Source: Mantis religiosa (taxonomy: Eukaryota; Arthropoda; Insecta; Mantodea; Mantidae). Taken from it: a stretch of DNA of 64,000 nt. Made by a program: the position numbers and the translations under genes. Positions 44,740-55,582 of the stretch are shown one piece after another. Each line of letters opens with the position of its first letter. Position 1 is the first letter of the stretch. The notes under the pieces are model-generated. The model worked only from the letters and a program-made list of their open reading frames with translations, was not told the origin of the DNA and ran no database searches. The stretch spans positions 1,458,501 to 1,522,500 of the forward strand of contig JAUKNK010000057.1 of NCBI GenBank assembly GCA_030765055.1, in the 5' to 3' direction.

Positions 44740-46287
44740 TAAACTTGATAATAATAGTATTCATCAAAACAATCAAACAATTTCTTGAGAAATATCTGAC
44801 TCTTAGAACATATGAATCTGTGTTCCATAAAATTAACATTGATAGATTCAACAGCTTAAGTATAAAAAACTCAATTGAGTTAGTAAACAAGATCAGCAAT
44901 ATAGTATTGTCAAAAATGATAGGCTGGTTTCCTTTGATGTAACTGCCCTATTTCCCAGTATTCCAAAGAAAAACTTCTAACGTTTTTAAGAAAATGGTTG
45001 AGTTCTAATGATTTGGATAACGAGTCAATAGAGGACTTTATGAAACTTACTAATCTGTGTTTAGATCAAAATTTCTTTAGTTTCAATGGAAATGTTTTTC
45101 AACAAATTTCAGGAGTAGCTATGGGTAGTCCCCTTTCACCCTTTCTTGCTGATCTATTTATGAGCTTTTTTGAAATAGAAGTCACTAAAGCTTTTCCCTC
45201 AATTTTTAAAATATGGTATAGATACGTAGATGACATTTTTGCCATAGTTCCTGAGAGATATATAGATGAGGCTTTAAATATTCTAAATACACAGGATAAA
45301 GCTATTAAGTTCACAATAGAAATTGAAAACAATGGCTACATCCCCTTTCTAGATCTAAAAATAATGAAAAATAACAATAAATTAAGTTTTGGCATCTATA
45401 GAAAGTCAACTCACACGGATAATTATATCAAAAATAAAAGTTTTAACCCTATATCACACAAATTTGCTGTTTTTAATAGTTTGATTTACAGATTGATAAA
45501 CATACCTCTAAATGAAGAAGAATTTAATGCGGAATATAAACATATTATAAACACTGCATTAATTAACGGCTTTAATAAAGATTTTATAATCAGAAGAATG
45601 GAAAAATTTAATTATCAAAAAAATGTTAATGATGTTTCCACTCTTAAAAAAGTAAAAAAGGATTATATTTTCAAAAAATTTACATATCATCCATGGGCAA
45701 ATAAAAAGTTCCAAAAAATTTTCAAAGAAGTGGGTATAATACTAGCGCCTCATAATAATTACAGTATAAAGAATTTGCTACAGTTTTCTAAAAAAGACAA
45801 AATTTCAGACAACAAAAAATCTGGTATTTATCAAGTTAACTGTTTAGAATGCGACAAGATCTATATTGGCAAAACCAAGCGTAATTTAGAAACCAGAGCG
45901 AAAGAACATTTTAGAAATATTAAATATAGACAGACAGAGAAATCGGCAGTGGCTGATCATTTTTGGTCATATAATCATGAAGTAAATCCAGAAGTTAAAT
46001 TATTGAAACAATTGAAGGAACCGATAGATTTAATGGTTTGGGAGAAGATATTTATTTTGAAAAATAAGGATCGCGTAATGAATTTTGATATCCCTCCAAT
46101 AGACATTAATAAGTTTGTGTTGTCCCCGGTAGATGGCAGTTAGCTAAGGAGCTATTCTTCAACTCCGGTAGTGGTCAAGGTCAGTCAGTCAGTAAGTGGG
46201 TGAGTGTCAAGCTGAGTGGCTGAGGATAAAGCAGATGTTTGCTTTGAAACTGGTCCCCGGATTTAAATCAGATAACTGAAGTTGTGT
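44740..46287 (+). mobile_element. Penelope-like element PLE-3, 5' truncated
   Basis: This is a third PLE lineage. It begins within the RT fingers and runs through the GIY-YIG nuclease and a 3' UTR to about 46287. The UTR contains 'gtcagtcagtcagtaagtgg'. The PLE relic at 28560-28990 belongs closest to this lineage. No inverted head copy is seen here. Confidence 0.75.
44760..46143 (+). pseudogene. PLE-3 reverse transcriptase/GIY-YIG protein
   Basis: The beginning (NSLSIKNSIELVNKISNI) is in one frame. Two small shifts near 44915 and 44965 disrupt motif A (FPSIPK region). From 44998 a 381-codon frame is intact: GVAMGSPLSPFLADL (motif B), YVDDIFAIV (motif C), YRKSTHTDNYIKNKSFNPIS, GIYQVNCLECDKIYIGKTKR, KSAVADHFWSYNHE, VWEKIFILKNKDRVMNF. 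It ends at a TAG after DGS. The nuclease domain appears complete; the RT lacks its N-terminal part. Confidence 0.8.
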
Positions 46288-46290
46288 TAC

Positions 46291-46317
46291 TAGATTAGAT
46301 TAGATTAGATTAGATTG
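46291..46317. repeat. (TTAGA)n short tandem repeat, LINE tail
   Basis: Five units of TAGAT/TTAGA. Seen from the minus strand, it is the 3' simple-repeat tail (TCTAA)n of the LINE ending here. It is not the insect telomere repeat TTAGG. Confidence 0.7.
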
Positions 46318-46692
46318 AATTAGATTGATTTGCGTTCAGTAGGTTCACTTGTAGCCAGAAAAGGCTGTGAACATTGAACATGTCTAGTTTAATAGCGTAT
46401 ATATGTACAAAAGTTAACATAAGACACATGTTATAGTACACAGGCAATATGAACAACAATATGGAAAACAAAACAGGGATAATTATATTTGATACAAAAT
46501 GAAACACTTTTTAAACCAGCTTTCACTTGGCTTATGCCAGTACGTCTCAACCTTTTTGCAATGGATACCATTCTTGTTATTTATTAAATACATATAGATT
46601 AAAAATAAACTTTCAGCTTGCATCAAATATTTATAAGTAATGATTTGTCATTGGAATAGTTAAATACTACTTATAGAGCTACAGAAGCATTA

Positions 46693-49637
46693 TCAGGATA
46701 ATTTGTCATTCATATAATCTTGTACAGAGTAAAAAGATTTTGAGCAAAGGTACTCTCTAACAACTTTTTTAAAAGCACCGAAATTATCAACTTTTTCTTT
46801 AAGAACATTAGGAAGTGCGCCAAATATTTTGATAGTTTCATAATACACACCTTTCTGGAAGCAAGAAAGTTTAGCACTGGGATAATGGATATTATACTTT
46901 TGTCTAGTGTTTATTTTGTGAATTACATTATTTGTTGCAAATAAGGCACGATTGCATACAAAGAATTTTAGGATTGAGAATATATACATGCAAGGAAGCG
47001 TTAATATCTTCAATCTTGTAAAAAGATCTTTACAGGAGCATCTGGTGTGGGTGTTAGTAATGATTCTTATAACCCTCTTTTGCATAAGGAATACTTTTTT
47101 ACTTTCTACTGAGTTGCCCCAAAATAATATTCCATACTCCATAATACAGTTAAAGTATGCATAATATACCAATTTAAGTGTGTCAATAGAACTCACATTA
47201 ACCAGCTCTCGGATAGCATAGCAGGCAGAGCTAAGTTTAGGTACGATATAATTTATGTGAGCTTTCCAATCTAAACATCTGTCCACATGAAGGCCCAGAA
47301 ATTTTATGCTGTCAATTTCTTCTAATAACATATCATTTATCCCGATTTCTATTTCAGTATGTGATGTACGACAGGTTATAAATTTGACCACTTTTGTTTT
47401 GTCTAGATTCACAGATAATTTGTTTGCTTTAAACCAGCATGACATGCAGTTCAAAACATAATTCATTTTAATTGTACACTCGTTTAAATTTGTACTTGTC
47501 ACCAGGACGCTAGTGTCATCAGCAAAAAGAACTGTACTTGCAATGTCCTTTATATAAAGTGAGAGGTCATTTATATAGATAAGAAATAATAAAGGCCCTA
47601 ACACGGAACCTTGGGGTACTCCATGAGTTACTATCTTCCAGTTCGAAGTTTGTTTTTCATAACCAATATCACTGACAGCTACTTCAACACTATGTTTTCT
47701 TTCATTTAGATATGATACAAACCATCTTAAATGTTCATTTTTTATCCCATAGAATTCCAGTTTTGCTATAAGAATGTCATGATTAACACAATCAAAAGCC
47801 TTTGCACCTACATGTCTTTTATCATTTAAGGCAGTCAACACTTCATGTGTAAGCTTGTAAGTTGCATTATTAGTCGATATTCCTTTTCTGAATCCAAACT
47901 GATCACTGACAAGTATGTTGTTACATTCAAGGTGTTTATACAGTCTGGTGAACATTACTTTTTCAAGAACCTTTGAAAATATTGGCAAGAGAGATATTGG
48001 TCTATAATTTGAAACATTATTACGTTCGCCTGTTTTGAAAAGAGGTTTAACAACTGAGTATTTCATTCTGTCAGGGAAAATACCAGTCTTTAGAGACTCA
48101 TTACATAAATAACTAAGGGGAATGCTAATTTGTGAGGAGCAAGATTTTAGGATTTTTGTAGTTATTTCATCATAACCGGAAGAATTCTTCATTTTTAAAG
48201 AGTCAATAATTTTATTTATTTCGGAAGGTGTAGTTAAACTGATTTTCAATGTAGGTACATTGTTTGTGAAACTTGAACTTAGAAATTCTAGTGCTGCATC
48301 TTTACTTCCATAATTAATATTTAATTTTTTTTTTACATCCAAAAAGAATCTGTTAAACAATTCTGCAACTACAAGAGATTTGGCAATTTCATGATTGTCA
48401 ACAATGAGTGTTATTGGGCAATTTTCTGATGAGTGTTTACGTGTCACATTTTTTATTATATTCCAAGTGGTTTTTATTTTATTGTCTGAGTTTTGAATTA
48501 GTTTATTATAATGCAATACTTTAGCTGCTATTATTACCTTCTTTAGAAGTTTACAATATTTTTTGTAGTACTTTTTAAATACAAATTGTTACTGATTCTA
48601 ACTTGCTGATATAGTTTTCTTTTGTGCCTGCATGAGGTTTTAATTCCTAAAGTGAGCCAGGAATTGTCTTTTTTAAAGTTAAATGTTTTTTTATACTTGG
48701 ATGGGAAGCAGAATTCAAACTTAGTTTTAAAGCATTGAAGAAAGCTATTATATTTGTTGTTGGTTCCATTAACCTCATAAGTTTGTTTCCAAGATTCAAG
48801 TTTAAGGTTCTTACTAAATTCATTCAGAGTATTTTCGTTTATTTCCCTATATTTAATATATGTGTATTTAGGTTTGAGTTTTAAATTTATCTTATCAATC
48901 CTTAGAATTTGTGCATCATGATCTGATAGTCCATTAGTTTTTGATGAGACAGAGCAAAATTTAGTTATATCTGAATTTACAAATATGTTATCAATAGCTG
49001 TGGATGAATTATTTTGGATTCTTGTTGGAAAGTTAACTGCATGTGTCATGTGGTATGTGGTAAAAAAAGAGCTAAGATGTTCCCTTTGAAGACTTAATTT
49101 CAGATAATCTACATTTATGTCACCACAAATGATTATTTCTCTTTTTGTTTTAAATAGAAAGTTCAGAGCATATTCTAATTGATTTTTAAAAATTTGAAAA
49201 CTTCCTAAGGGAGATCGATAAATGGCTACTATGACTAAGTTCAAATTACTTCCAATTAACTGAACTGCACAGAGTTCGAGGTCTTTTTCATAGCAAAATC
49301 TGGATAAATCTAAAGCTTTAAAGATCAGATCATTTCTAACATATATACAAACTCCACCTTTATGTAATTTTTTTCTACTATATTCTGCTCCTAAAGAGTA
49401 CCCTTGCAATGAAATTGGCTTAAATTCCTGCTGTGTCAAGTGATGTTCAGAAATGCATAAAGCATCTGGTAGTTGAATTTCAGTATGCAGATTAATAGCT
49501 AGTTCATCTAATTTGTTTCTTATGCCTCTTATGTTTTGATGAAATATAGATAGACAGTGGTTATTATTAATATTATTGATATTATTATCATTACTATTGT
49601 TCTTGAGAGGAGTATTTTTAATTGAATTTATTGTCAT
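46693..49637 (-). pseudogene. LINE ORF2: endonuclease and RT with motif A deletion
   Basis: Endonuclease 49637-48543: LSIFHQNIRGIRNKLDEL, CISEHHL, GGVCIYVRND, IVAIYRSP, CGDINVDYLKL, GLSDHDAQIL, all family hallmarks. A single frameshift near 48575 leads to the RT frame (48516-46693): SGYDEITTKILK, NYRPISLLPIFSKVLEK, FGFRKGISTNNA, GVPQGSVLGPLLFLIYINDL, catalytic LFADDTSVLV, and the ending FYSVQDYMND. At about 47805 the sequence reads KRHVGAKAFDCVNHD. The residues that normally precede KAFD, including the motif A catalytic Asp (FxDLxKAFD), are missing in frame. No RNase H. Confidence 0.85.
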
Positions 49638-49770
49638 GAAGCTATTAGGTATGATTGATTTAATTTGCCTAGAGTTACTGGGCTTATATTGGTTTAACCT
49701 AAAAAAGACCTTCTACTTGCAACAACAGGAATTTTGCCTTTAATTCTGTCAGCAACTAGTGTTTAGTTAT

Positions 49771-50121
49771 TATTATTAACATTCCATGCTTAAAATATAA
49801 AACAGACAAATGTATGGTCTATAAGAGGTTTTAGTTGAAAATGAAAAAATAAAGTCTGAAGGAAATTTATGGAACATACCATATTCTATCAACTGACAAA
49901 TATGCCTCTCTATGTCTGCAGTCAACAGTTTAATTTGAATATACAAGAGACACATTTGGACATATAATTTAACATTACACAACTCTAAAACATAGAAAGA
50001 ACAGTTTTATGAGGCATAGGTCCAGGTAGCCAGACAAGACAATGAAATGTTTCTTGCATGTTTAAGTATGTGATGGAATTTTTGCTACCAGAATAAACGA
50101 ACATAAATAGAGCATATGTTT
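49771..50121. other. AT-rich spacer
   Basis: No gene. The stretch 'caatgaaatgtttcttg' with flanks at 50040-50085 recurs at 51277-51322, on the other side of the PLE pieces. Confidence 0.45.
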
Positions 50122-50400
50122 AATGCATCTTGAGAAGTCTGGGCTGGCAGAGCATTGTTTTGATAACGACCATAGAGCCAATTTTCGGGAGACAACCATC
50201 TTGGCAGAATGCAACAGTTACTGGGAATGTAACTCAGCCTTTTGTTCAGTAATGCGAATTTTGATAGTGTTCTGTCTTTGTTTACATCCAGTGTTTCATT
50301 TGTAGTTATCTCATTTAATAAATATCCTGATGACGGGAGTGATGCACACTCCTGAAACGTTGAATTCTAATTGTCTTTTCACCTGGATTGCTGCCCAAGA
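50122..50400 (+). pseudogene. GIY-YIG nuclease tail of a further PLE lineage
   Basis: HLEKSGLAEHCFDNDHRANF followed by TTILAECNSYWE matches the KSAVAEHxxxxxH...ILxxxxxYWxR half of GIY-YIG domains in a PLE group unlike PLE-1 to PLE-3. Downstream, 'cctgatgacgggagtg' with 'cctgaaacgtt' is the kind of post-nuclease sequence I associate with that group. The GIY half is missing and there is no RT, so it is a 5'-truncated remnant. Confidence 0.5.
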
Positions 50401-50460
50401 AGAAATAGAGCAAGATATAAATCCTTTCATGGAAGTGGTGAAAACAGTGTTGTTGTATAA

Positions 50461-50603
50461 ATTAAATTAATTGGGAGTCGATTAATGACACTACACAACA
50501 CTTACTTTTAAATTTTCCCGAAACTAGTTTCAGAGGCCTTCCCTCTATCTTCAGCCGGACATCGACTGGTTCTCATTGCTGTAGCTGGCAATATTTTGTC
50601 ATC
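50461..50603 (+). repeat. 143-bp inverted repeat, left arm
   Basis: It is the reverse complement of 51110-51252 with about six mismatches (roughly 95% identity). Its inner end is followed directly by PLE RT coding sequence. Confidence 0.9.
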
Positions 50604-51109
50604 GGGAAAGATATGTAGATGACATATTTGCCATAGTCCCAAAAAATCACATCAGTGATGCACAAAAACTTTAAAATGTTCAAGAAAAATGCTCAAGTTC
50701 ACTGTAGAAGTTGAAAAAGACGAGTATTTACCATTTTTACATCTAAAAATGATCAGAAATAAAAATAGAATAAACTTTGGCATTTACAGAAAACCAACAC
50801 AGACAGACAACTACATAAAAGCTAATGGCTACAATCCAAGATCCCACAAACAGGCAATCTTTAATAGTTTAGCACACAGACTGGTAAACATCCCTCTCAC
50901 AGCAGAAGAATACAAAACAGAATACAACAAAATTATTGAAATAGCACGGAAAAATGACTTTCCCAAATCACTAGTAGGCAAAAAAGTGAACTTAGCAAAT
51001 AAAAAGAAACTACTAAAGGAAACCACAACCCTCTCTGTTACAGAAACTAAAATGATCTTAAAAAAATTCACTTACCAGCAAGTTCCTCGAACCACCACCA
51101 GTGGAGACT
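50604..51109 (+). pseudogene. PLE-4 RT fragment (catalytic motif C and thumb)
   Basis: It starts at RYVDDIFAIVPK, which contains the catalytic YVDD, and after one frameshift near 50680 continues with LKFTVEVEKDEYLPFLHLK, FGIYRKPTQTDNYIKANGYN, FNSLAHRLVNIPL and TTTLSVTETKMILKKFTY. It ends right after KKFTY (the KFTYHPxA block in other PLEs) and jumps to the inverted repeat. The whole GIY-YIG nuclease is therefore deleted, as are the RT fingers. Confidence 0.8.
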
Positions 51110-51252
51110 GATGACTAAATATTGCCAGCTACACCAATGAGAACCAGTCGATGTCCGGCTGAAGGTAGAGGGAAGGCCTCTGAAACTAGTTCCGGGAAAA
51201 TTTAAAAGGAAGTGTTGTTTAGTGTCATTAATCGACTCCCAATTAATTTAAT
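51110..51252 (-). repeat. 143-bp inverted repeat, right arm
   Basis: Partner of 50461-50603. Confidence 0.9.
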
Positions 51253-51343
51253 GAACAAGATATACTTATATAATGCAGCCAATGAAATGTTTCTTGTATA
51301 TTTAAGTTGTATGATGGAATTTTCACACAATATATTATGACTT

Positions 51344-51812
51344 TGTGGGTTTGTAGAATTAAAACTCCAATTTGCCAAAAGTCTAAATGATCTTTATTTG
51401 CGTAGAAACACACTGTGTAGCAGCAGAATTACATCACATATCACAATCTACAACACCAAGGTCGATGACAATAACAAACAGCTTACTCATCTTCCACTCC
51501 TGTTACATGTCGTTATAACAACTCACAACTGACTCATCACTAGCCATGGCTTCTATTTACACACCCATTCATGGATTCCAGACCGTTATCGAATTTTCTC
51601 TAATATGTCAGCAGATAAAACACGAATGTTCTAGAATGTAACTATACCGGTGGCGGCAAGTGTTTCCTTTCCAGTGCCATGCCTATTTGCTTATGCAAGC
51701 TTGTTATCTACCTGAAACACTATGCGACTGTTATCTTTATCTGCAGGCGCTTTATGTGCACAAACCGCACTTATCTCTCGGCACTGACTTCCGTGCCTTT
51801 TCGCCGCGATTC
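51344..51812 (-). mobile_element. Ty3/gypsy 3' LTR
   Basis: It begins TGTGGG on the plus strand. On the minus strand it is preceded by a purine-rich tract (GAGGAGGGGGTAGAA). It shares blocks with the LTRs at 26980-27416 and 55144-55582 but is only about 80% similar to the latter over the first 150 bases. That is low for the two ends of one insertion. The right boundary is approximate. Confidence 0.65.
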
Positions 51813-51829
51813 TACCCCCTCCTCAAGGC

Positions 51830-53257
51830 TGGTCGTCCCAAACAGCACGCTCATATCGGGCCAGATGATCCTAGTGTACCACCGACATCTTCCCTCGGAG
51901 CATCTTCTGGATGCGATAGTGAACGTCGTTAATCCTCTTCACCACCCGGTACGGTCCTTGCCATGGTTGCTGGAGCTTTGGGCAGCGCCCCTTGGTCCGG
52001 GTAGGACGGTACAATCAGACTAGGTCACTCTGCTGGAAACCTTGGCTGTTGGCTTGCCTGTCGTATCGGGTCTTGATGCGGTCGCTCGCCCTCTGGATGT
52101 CCTGACGAGCCATCTCATGCATGTCGTGGCGATGGTCCACCAGGTTCTCCGCATACTCGGTTGCTGGCTATTTCGCTTCCTGGGGCTTCAAAAGGACAGG
52201 TCACAAGGGAGGCGTAATGCTCGGCTAAACATGTAACTGGCTGGCGTCATCCCAGTGGTGTCGTGTGTTGACGAGCAGTAGGCTAGCAAGAACAGTGGCA
52301 CCTTGAGGTCCCAGTCTCGCTGATGGCTGGCCGTATTCTTCGTTAGCTGCTCTTCTAAGGTCTTGATGTATCTCTCCACCATGCCGTCCGACTGTGGATG
52401 TAGAGGTAGGGTGCGGGTCTTGTTCACCTTAAGTCTTTCTAGTGCCTCATTCATTAGTTGGATTCAAAATTGGTGCCCTGGTCGCTGTGGAGCTCTAATG
52501 GCACCCCAAATCGGCAGAACACATGCTCAAAGAGAAGGTCTGCGATTGTGTGCGCTCATAGTTCGGGATCAACGGCCACCATCAGGTACTTGTTGCCTCG
52601 GGCGGACACTGGGAATGGTCCAGCAATGTAGACGGCGACCCTTTCAAATGGCGGTCTGACGCTGTACTGCTACATGCGACTGCGGCTCCTAACCTGGGGT
52701 CGAGAACCACTGTGCACCAGCTAGCGTGTTCAGGGTATCGTCAATCCACGGTAAGGAGTGATAGCATCCAGCTTCCTGTAGTCCCCACAGAAGCGTAGCT
52801 CATCGTCCTTCTTTGTCACCAAGTCTACAGGGAAACATCATCTGGATTTTATGTCCTCTAGCATGTCTCGTACCGCCGTTTGTTTTCCAGCGGAACGCGT
52901 CTAGGTGGTTGCCGAATAGGCCGGGTGTCTTCGGTGTCGATGCGGTGAAGCACTATCCGTGCGGCTGTAGTCACTGTAGCCTTGGCTTAAGACGCGCTGG
53001 TATCGTCTCAGTAGTTGTCGAACTTTCTCCAGCTGTTCTGCGCTCAGGTGGTCGGCCGCCCTTTCCAATAAGGCTTCCAGCGGGGGCTCCAGGTGTTGCG
53101 TCGGCACCGGCTGCTGTGTCTTGTCGATTACGTTTACGCTGTACACGGGCTCGCACGTCCACAGCTCCGTTACCGCCTGGACGTCGTTATCAGTGTCAGG
53201 TTGAGCAGCCTCACTGGCACCACCTCTCGGCACGGCAACAATATCCTGGCTAAACAT
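51830..53257 (-). pseudogene. gypsy pol remnant: RT start joined to integrase
   Basis: From high to low coordinates: LEALLERAADHLSAEQLEKV and the pre-RT region; MLEDIKSR, VDLVTKKDDELRFCGDYRKL (RT fingers). Near 52690-52720 the sequence passes from an RT stretch (DTLNTLAGAQWFST) directly to integrase RPPFERVAVYIAGPFPVSAR. The RT catalytic core, the RNase H and the integrase zinc domain are missing. In the integrase core the first catalytic Asp is Tyr (VAVYIAG); HSDQGTNFE and HPQSDGMVERY remain. Several frameshifts. A dead, deleted polyprotein. Confidence 0.75.
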
Positions 53258-53330
53258 AGTCCGTGCACAGGCGTCTTCTGGTCCAGCATCATCTTCTTCG
53301 TCCGCTGGCCTTCCAGTTGCGCCATCACCA

Positions 53331-53955
53331 CTACCTCCCTTCTTGCTGGGACACCACGTCTTCGTTCAGGACGAATATGCCAATTCCCAGGCGCTGGAGT
53401 ATAACCTCCTCTCCATTGAGCCGCAGGACATTTTTGCCGAAGTTGACCGTCGCCTCTTGGCTCTTGAGGGCATCCAGTTCCAGTATCGTCTCCTCAACTA
53501 CTTTCGCGATGAACACACACTGACGCACGGCACTCCGGAGAGCCTCGTTCTCCGCAGGCAAGTTTTCGCCCGATGCCGTCATAAGCTGGTATGGTCGGTT
53601 CGGCTTCGTCTTGGCAAACCCCTGGCTATGTCAGCTCTTTTTTTTTTTTTTTTTTAATTTTACGTCCTCCAACATTAAGTCATATCGGACGGCTGTGTGA
53701 GATGACAGGTCTGATTACGTTCACGGCTGCCCCAGTGTCTACGAGCACGTGGCATGGCTTCCCTCTCACCCAACCGTTCGCGATGAGGCTGTCATCCATA
53801 CTACGGCTGACGGCGCGCAGTGTCACTCGAGAGGATGGTGATGTCGCCGCCGACGTGCTCCTCACCACGCCGTGCCTTACTGGTTCTTCCGGCTGCACCT
53901 CTTGGCATCGGCTGTCTCCCTCCATGTGTCCCGGCAGGCCGCACACGCAGCACAC
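53331..53955 (-). pseudogene. gypsy zinc knuckle and aspartic protease
   Basis: The minus-strand frame opens with the CCHC-like CCVCGLPGHMEGDSRC, then the protease active site HVLVDTGAAVNVIRP. A SINE tail at 53636-53692 interrupts the domain. It resumes with MTASGENLP, FIAKVVEETILELDAL and RLNGEEV, the usual C-terminal half of gypsy proteases. The active-site DTGA is intact; the interruption is not. Confidence 0.75.
53636..53692 (-). mobile_element. SINE family 1 tail fragment in gypsy protease
   Basis: A run of T, then 'aattttacgtcctccaac' and 'attaagtcatatcggac'. This is the 3' end of the tRNA-derived SINE family, with the body missing, inserted into the protease reading frame. Confidence 0.65.
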
Positions 53956-53959
53956 GCCA

Positions 53960-55143
53960 CAAGGTCTTCGCCGGCGTCCCTGGCTAGTCTGTTTTCTCCG
54001 GTGTAGCGGACACTCCTCGTTCTCGACGTTGAGCTAGCTGTCACCTTGGCCGCCTCCATCCTCAGGTCTGCCGTTAGCATTAGGCGCTGACGAATCTCCG
54101 TGTCTCGTACCCCGTCGACAAAGTTGTAGGTGGCTTCCCGGGATACGAATTCTGGTGGGACGTCAACTAGGCTTTGCAGGCCAGTTGCTCATTTGCCAGG
54201 GCGTTCTCCTGCGGCGTATTCCCTGTCTGCTGTGACCTTGACTTTAGCTGGCTGCGGCTAAGGAGTGGTTCCCAAAGCGATTCTCCTGGGCCTTTCAGAT
54301 ATCCTTGGGCAACGCCGCTGTCTAGAACGCGTTCGGAACTTCCGCGGCCCGTCCCTGGAAGCTGGCCATTAACTGTGGGGCCTCTTCCTCTGGTGACCAA
54401 TTGTTGTGGTTGGGCACTGCTTCGAACTGGCGGCGGAAGACTTCGAAAGTTGTCGCGCCGTTGTCTTTAGGAGGTTTGACGCGCGCCGATGTTGTGTCGC
54501 CCCCTAGCGCGTCGGCCTTCAAGTCCTTCAACCTCCTGCCGACGATGTGCTCTACCATGGCGTTCAGGGACTTTGTGTTGCTGTCGGCCGTTCCCTCCAT
54601 GTTGTTTACGCGGTTCGCAAGGTCTTCGACGTCTTCCACCATGGCGTTCAGGGAGTTGGCGTTAGTGTCGGCCTTTTCCTCTAGGTCACCGAAGCGGTTT
54701 GCCAGGTCTTCGACGCGCTCGTCCACTTGGCCCATCCGCTTGCCCAGCTCCGTGACGTCCTCCCTCACGCCGGCTAACTGTTCCTCAAATTAGGCGGCGA
54801 GAGCCTCGTTCGCCACCTTTACGTCCGTGGCCAGGCTGTCGTTCGCTGCTCTCATTTCTGTGGTTAATTCGGACTTCATTGCAGTCAGATGGTGATTTGT
54901 CGTCTCCAACTTTGCGGCCAGGTCGCTAGTTGCCGCCACCGTTTTCGCTGTTAATTCGGTCATCGTCGCGGCCAAGTTGTTATTTGCAGCTTCCATCTTC
55001 GCAGCGAGGGTGTCATTGGCCGTCTTCACTTCTTTCAGCTCTGCGGCGAAACTGCCATTAGCCGTCTTCAGTTCTTCCAGTTTCAGTAAAATCTATTCCA
55101 ATGCTGCGTCCATCGATGTAATGTCCCACTTCCTCACAACAGT
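53960..55143 (-). pseudogene. gypsy gag
   Basis: The N-terminal part (55029-54322) is heptad-like with repeated LNAMVEDVEDLANRVNNMEG-type units, suggesting a coiled coil. It then has the gag core ATTFEVFRRQFEAVPNHNNW and LMASFQGRAAEV. In further frames a region with FVDGVRDTEIRQRLML leads to the zinc knuckle listed separately. A stop at about 54787 and at least two frameshifts break it. No primer-binding site was identified next to the LTR. Confidence 0.7.
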
Positions 55144-55582
55144 TGTGACTGGCGGGTTCGTAGAATTAAAAGTCCAATTTGCCGAAATTCTAAATGTTTA
55201 TTTCCTTAGAAATAAAGTTGTCCAATTCTCACGTAACAATATTACAATACATCACATACACAACACAATCTTCCAAGGTCGATGACAATAACAAACAGCG
55301 TTCTGATCACTTTACCTCATTGATAAATTCGAGACTCTTCCAGAAGAATAAAGAAACCGAATATTCTATCACGTTCCAAAGGAGTAACTTAATCTATGCC
55401 GGTAAGTCCTTTATCTCAGCTATCTTTATTTGCCGGCCCTTTGTGTACCTATGCCGCGCTATCGTAGATAACGGCCTAGGGACAATATGTATGTATAGCT
55501 ACATAAGCGACTTGTCTGTTTCAAGGTTTTACCTTTTAGTTTATGCTATAAAAGTAATAATCATTGTATATGTTGTGTCACA
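55144..55582 (-). mobile_element. Ty3/gypsy 5' LTR
   Basis: It is bounded by TGTGA (55144) and TCACA (55582) on the plus strand, 439 bp. Its outer 310 bp are the same sequence as window positions 1-310, so the recent large duplication includes at least this part of the LTR. Confidence 0.6.

Larger units (their letters stand above)
46291..49770 (-). mobile_element. Jockey/CR1-type LINE, nearly complete ORF2
   Basis: The minus-strand element has a short ORF1-like end upstream (about 49640-49760, frameshifted, containing IPVVASRRSFLG), an endonuclease frame, an RT frame, a 3' UTR (46692-46318) and a (TCTAA)n tail. It is the best preserved LINE in the window. Confidence 0.75.
50461..51252 (+). 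mobile_element. PLE-4 mini-element capped by 143-bp inverted repeats
   Basis: The 792-bp unit has long inverted repeats around 506 bp of PLE coding DNA. Most likely the right arm is the normal PLE 3' UTR and the left arm an inverted extra copy of it, comparable to the inverted head copies of PLE-1 and PLE-2. The short repeat 'caagatata' occurs on both sides (50411-50419 and 51257-51265) but leaves about 40 unexplained bases on the left, so the target-site duplication is uncertain. Confidence 0.75.
51344..55582 (-). mobile_element. Ty3/gypsy retrotransposon, internally deleted
   Basis: Minus-strand order: 5' LTR (55582-55144), gag, zinc knuckle, protease, start of RT, then a large internal deletion, integrase part, 3' LTR. 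About 4.2 kb in total. The interior is strikingly GC-rich compared with the AT-rich surroundings. No env-like ORF was seen. Flanking target-site duplications do not match, and the LTRs are diverged, so the element is old or chimeric. Confidence 0.75.

Noticed and set aside
46291..46317. (TTAGA)n as an interstitial telomere repeat
   Set aside because: The unit is not TTAGG and it sits at the 3' end of a LINE, where a simple-repeat tail is expected.
54322..55029. Repeated coiled-coil-like frame as a host structural gene
   Set aside because: Its position between an LTR and a zinc knuckle/protease and the gag core motif show it is gypsy gag.
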